Assembly (NCBI GenBank): GCA_944392425.1
Contig: CALXWM010000001.1
Span: 87,589-143,651 of the forward strand
Length of the DNA: 56,063 nucleotides
DNA from: an uncultured Clostridia bacterium
GTDB taxonomy: Bacteria; Bacillota; Clostridia; TANB77; CAG-508
Reading direction: 5' to 3'
Shown here: positions 55,007-56,063 of the stretch, piece after piece
How the letters are laid out: each line of letters opens with the position of its first letter
How positions within the stretch are numbered: the first letter of the stretch is position 1
Position numbers and translations under genes: made by a program
The notes under the pieces: generated by a model
What the model was told of the DNA's origin: nothing
The model's input: the letters and a program-made list of their open reading frames with translations, nothing else
Database searches by the model: none

Positions 55007-55504
55007 ATGTCAAATTTAAATTTAAAAGGATTATGGATTCCAATAGAAATATTAACAGACAAAAATTTAAGTGATAAAGAAAAACATATATATTCACTTG
55101 TAATATTTTTAAGTCAAGAAAAACAATATTGCTTTTGTACCAATAAAACTATAGGCGAACTTTTAAATATATCAGTAACACAAGTATCAAAGCTAGTAAA
55201 TTCATTAAAAGATAAAGGTTATATAAATATTGAAATGGTATATAAAGAAAATAGTAAAGAAGTAGATATTAGAAAACTAATACCTATTGAAGAAAAGTTA
55301 AATACCCTATTTAACAAAAGTTTAATACCCTCCCCAACAAAACTTCAATACCCTATTGAAGAAAAGTTTAAGGATAATAAATATAATATAAATAAATATA
55401 AAAATACTAATAATAAAAGGCTTTGCAATTTTGAACAAAGAGATTACGAAAAAGAAGGCTTTGATTTTAATAGCTTATATGCAAATAATAATTTTACATC
55501 GTAG
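55007..55504 (+). CDS. winged-helix protein of the mobile element (replication/regulatory type)
   Basis: About 165 residues. Residues 5-85 form a helix-turn-helix (winged) domain: 'LKGLWIPIEILTDKNLSDKE' then 'YCFCTNKTIGELLNISVTQV' and 'SKLVNSLKDKGYINIEMVY'. This is the plan of DnaD-like or replication-initiator N-terminal domains found before mobilization genes on clostridial elements. The C-terminal part is polar and Asn/Lys-rich. Start at 55007 gives better spacing to GGAGG (54994-54998) than the ATG at 55001. It may regulate the element or help its replication; no catalytic motif is seen. Confidence 0.65.
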   Translation: MSNLNLKGLWIPIEILTDKNLSDKEKHIYSLVIFLSQEKQYCFCTNKTIGELLNISVTQVSKLVNSLKDKGYINIEMVYKENSKEVDIRKLIPIEEKLNTLFNKSLIPSPTKLQYPIEEKFKDNKYNINKYKNTNNKRLCNFEQRDYEKEGFDFNSLYANNNFTS

Positions 55505-55597
55505 TTATGCTGTAAAACAAAATGAAAGTGTAGGTTTTTTTAAAGTAAAACTTATGCTTTTATTTTGGAATTTTGAAACCGAATAGGTTTCAAAAAG

Positions 55598-55740
55598 AGT
55601 CAAGAAAAAATATATAATATGTTTTTCTTGGCTCTCTTAACCATAAATTGCGGATAGCAAATTATGGTTAAGCATAAAAATATACTTGTTATATTTTTAT
55701 GGAAAAACTAAAAATGCAGTAAAGCTATTTTTAGTTTTTT
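55598..55740. other. four consecutive hairpins upstream of oriT
   Basis: Stems: GAGTCAAGAAAAA with TTTTTCTTGGCTC (about 55598-55634); TTAACCATAA with TTATGGTTAA (about 55638-55672); CATAAAAATATA with TATATTTTTATG (about 55674-55701); AAAAACTAAAAAT with ATTTTTAGTTTTT (about 55704-55740). The last is terminator-like. No ORF is seen between 55505 and 55974. Confidence 0.7.
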
Positions 55741-55745
55741 GGGGT

Positions 55746-55835
55746 GCAGGAACTCCTGCCACACTGACACTTTTTAGCAATAGCGTAAAAAAAGTGTTGT
55801 AGTGTGTTACAATACAAAGTAAAAATGCGAGGTGC
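55746..55835 (+). other. oriT: pMV158-type origin of transfer (oriT) with nick site
   Basis: TAGTGTGTTA at 55800-55809 is the nick decamer recognised by MobV relaxases of the pMV158 group, cut between G55806 and T55807. Just before it lies a long hairpin with ACACTTTTT pairing AAAAAGTGT (about 55767-55798), and CACAC/GTGTG flanks extend it. GCAGG-AACT-CCTGC (55746-55759) is a further stem. Position directly upstream of a MobV gene is as expected. Confidence 0.8.
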
Positions 55836-55920
55836 AGAGGTAGTTTCTATATGTGGAATTGCTACTAGAAAAGCACCTTGTGTTTTTGCTTGTATTACCC
55901 CTTACGATAGCCAAGCTATC
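55829..55920. other. hairpins between oriT and the relaxase gene
   Basis: GGTGC (near 55831) pairs with GCACC (near 55876) and inside it GTAGT with CTACT; farther on GATAGC-CAA-GCTATC (about 55906-55920). They could control relaxase expression or take part in relaxase binding. Confidence 0.5.
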
Positions 55921-55974
55921 GCCCATTATGAGAGTCAAAAAAGTCGGCTAAAAATTAGAAGGAGGTTATAGAAT

Positions 55975-56063
55975 ATGAGTTTTGCAATTATTAGAAACAC
56001 AAAATACAAAAGAGAAAATTTAAAAGGAATATACAGACACAACGAAAGAAGAAATAAAAATTA
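55975..56063 (+). CDS. mobV: MobV family relaxase (Pre/Mob), 3' part outside window
   Basis: Only the first 29 codons are present, after a strong RBS (AAGGAGG, 55959-55965). MSFAIIRNTKYKRENLKGIY then RHNERRNKN fits the start of Pre/Mob relaxases, including motif I HNxR. The His is residue 22, the same position as the catalytic His22 of pMV158 MobM. The enzyme would nick oriT just upstream and pilot the strand to a recipient using another element's mating pore. On Tn4451 the corresponding gene is tnpZ. Confidence 0.85.
   Translation, partial: MSFAIIRNTKYKRENLKGIYRHNERRNKN

Overview
The window is very AT-rich, with short AT-rich intergenic gaps, strong AAGGAGG-type ribosome binding sites and textbook sigma-A promoters (TTGAAA/TTGACA, 17 bp, TATAAT). 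Together with spoIIE, a MecA-like adaptor, DUF4321-radC-mreBCD-PBP2-minC, a Firmicutes-style type VII secretion tail and Tn4451-like mobile DNA, this points to an uncultured, probably spore-forming, gut-type member of the Clostridia (Bacillota). No rRNA, tRNA or CRISPR array was recognised.

Layout. 1-5.6 kb: 3' part of a type VII secretion (T7SS) locus: essC (cut by the left edge), a YukD/EsaB-like ubiquitin-fold gene, a CpaE/MinD-like ATPase and two unrecognised genes. 5.7-7.9 kb: prfA (RF1) and a ZIP metal transporter. 7.9-8.9 kb: an accessory pocket with a 36-residue hydrophobic peptide gene that has the full architecture of a type I toxin-antitoxin locus (own promoter, facing antisense promoter, shared hairpin, long-range 5'-3' pairing), then a GC-richer, N-terminally truncated purC remnant. 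9.1-12.3 kb: pcrA helicase and mecA. 12.5-19.1 kb: the cell-shape cluster DUF4321-radC-mreB-mreC-mreD-PBP2-minC, interrupted by a family of foldback repeats lying 3' of genes; no minD follows minC. 19.5-20.1 kb: an Asn-rich, prion-like protein on the minus strand.

20.4-31.3 kb: two giant co-transcribed surface proteins (1609 and 1992 residues) with SdrD-B-like and DUF11-like domains; the second ends in an LPPTG sortase signal. 31.6-34.1 kb: spoIIE with apparent Spo0A boxes. 34.3-43.0 kb: a surface cluster of two paralogous BspA-type leucine-rich-repeat (LRR_5) proteins, each ending in a type I dockerin, followed by a small sortase-type (IPQTG) protein with one cohesin-like domain. I read this as a self-contained, non-cellulosomal cohesin-dockerin surface system: the cohesin protein would sit in the wall and hold the two large LRR proteins. 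43.2-52.4 kb: WG-repeat protein, an unknown tail-anchored protein, acpS, tatD, lemA, an Rpn/PD-(D/E)XK gene flanked by repeats, a G5/lysozyme-like wall protein, exodeoxyribonuclease III and an AI-2E family transporter.

52.4-56.1 kb: left part of a mobilizable element: XRE repressor with a palindromic operator, a decayed small gene, tnpV, a YhcG (DUF1016) nuclease, a helix-turn-helix protein, a hairpin-dense oriT containing the pMV158-type nick decamer, and the first 29 codons of a MobV relaxase with His22 in place. The element runs off the right edge.
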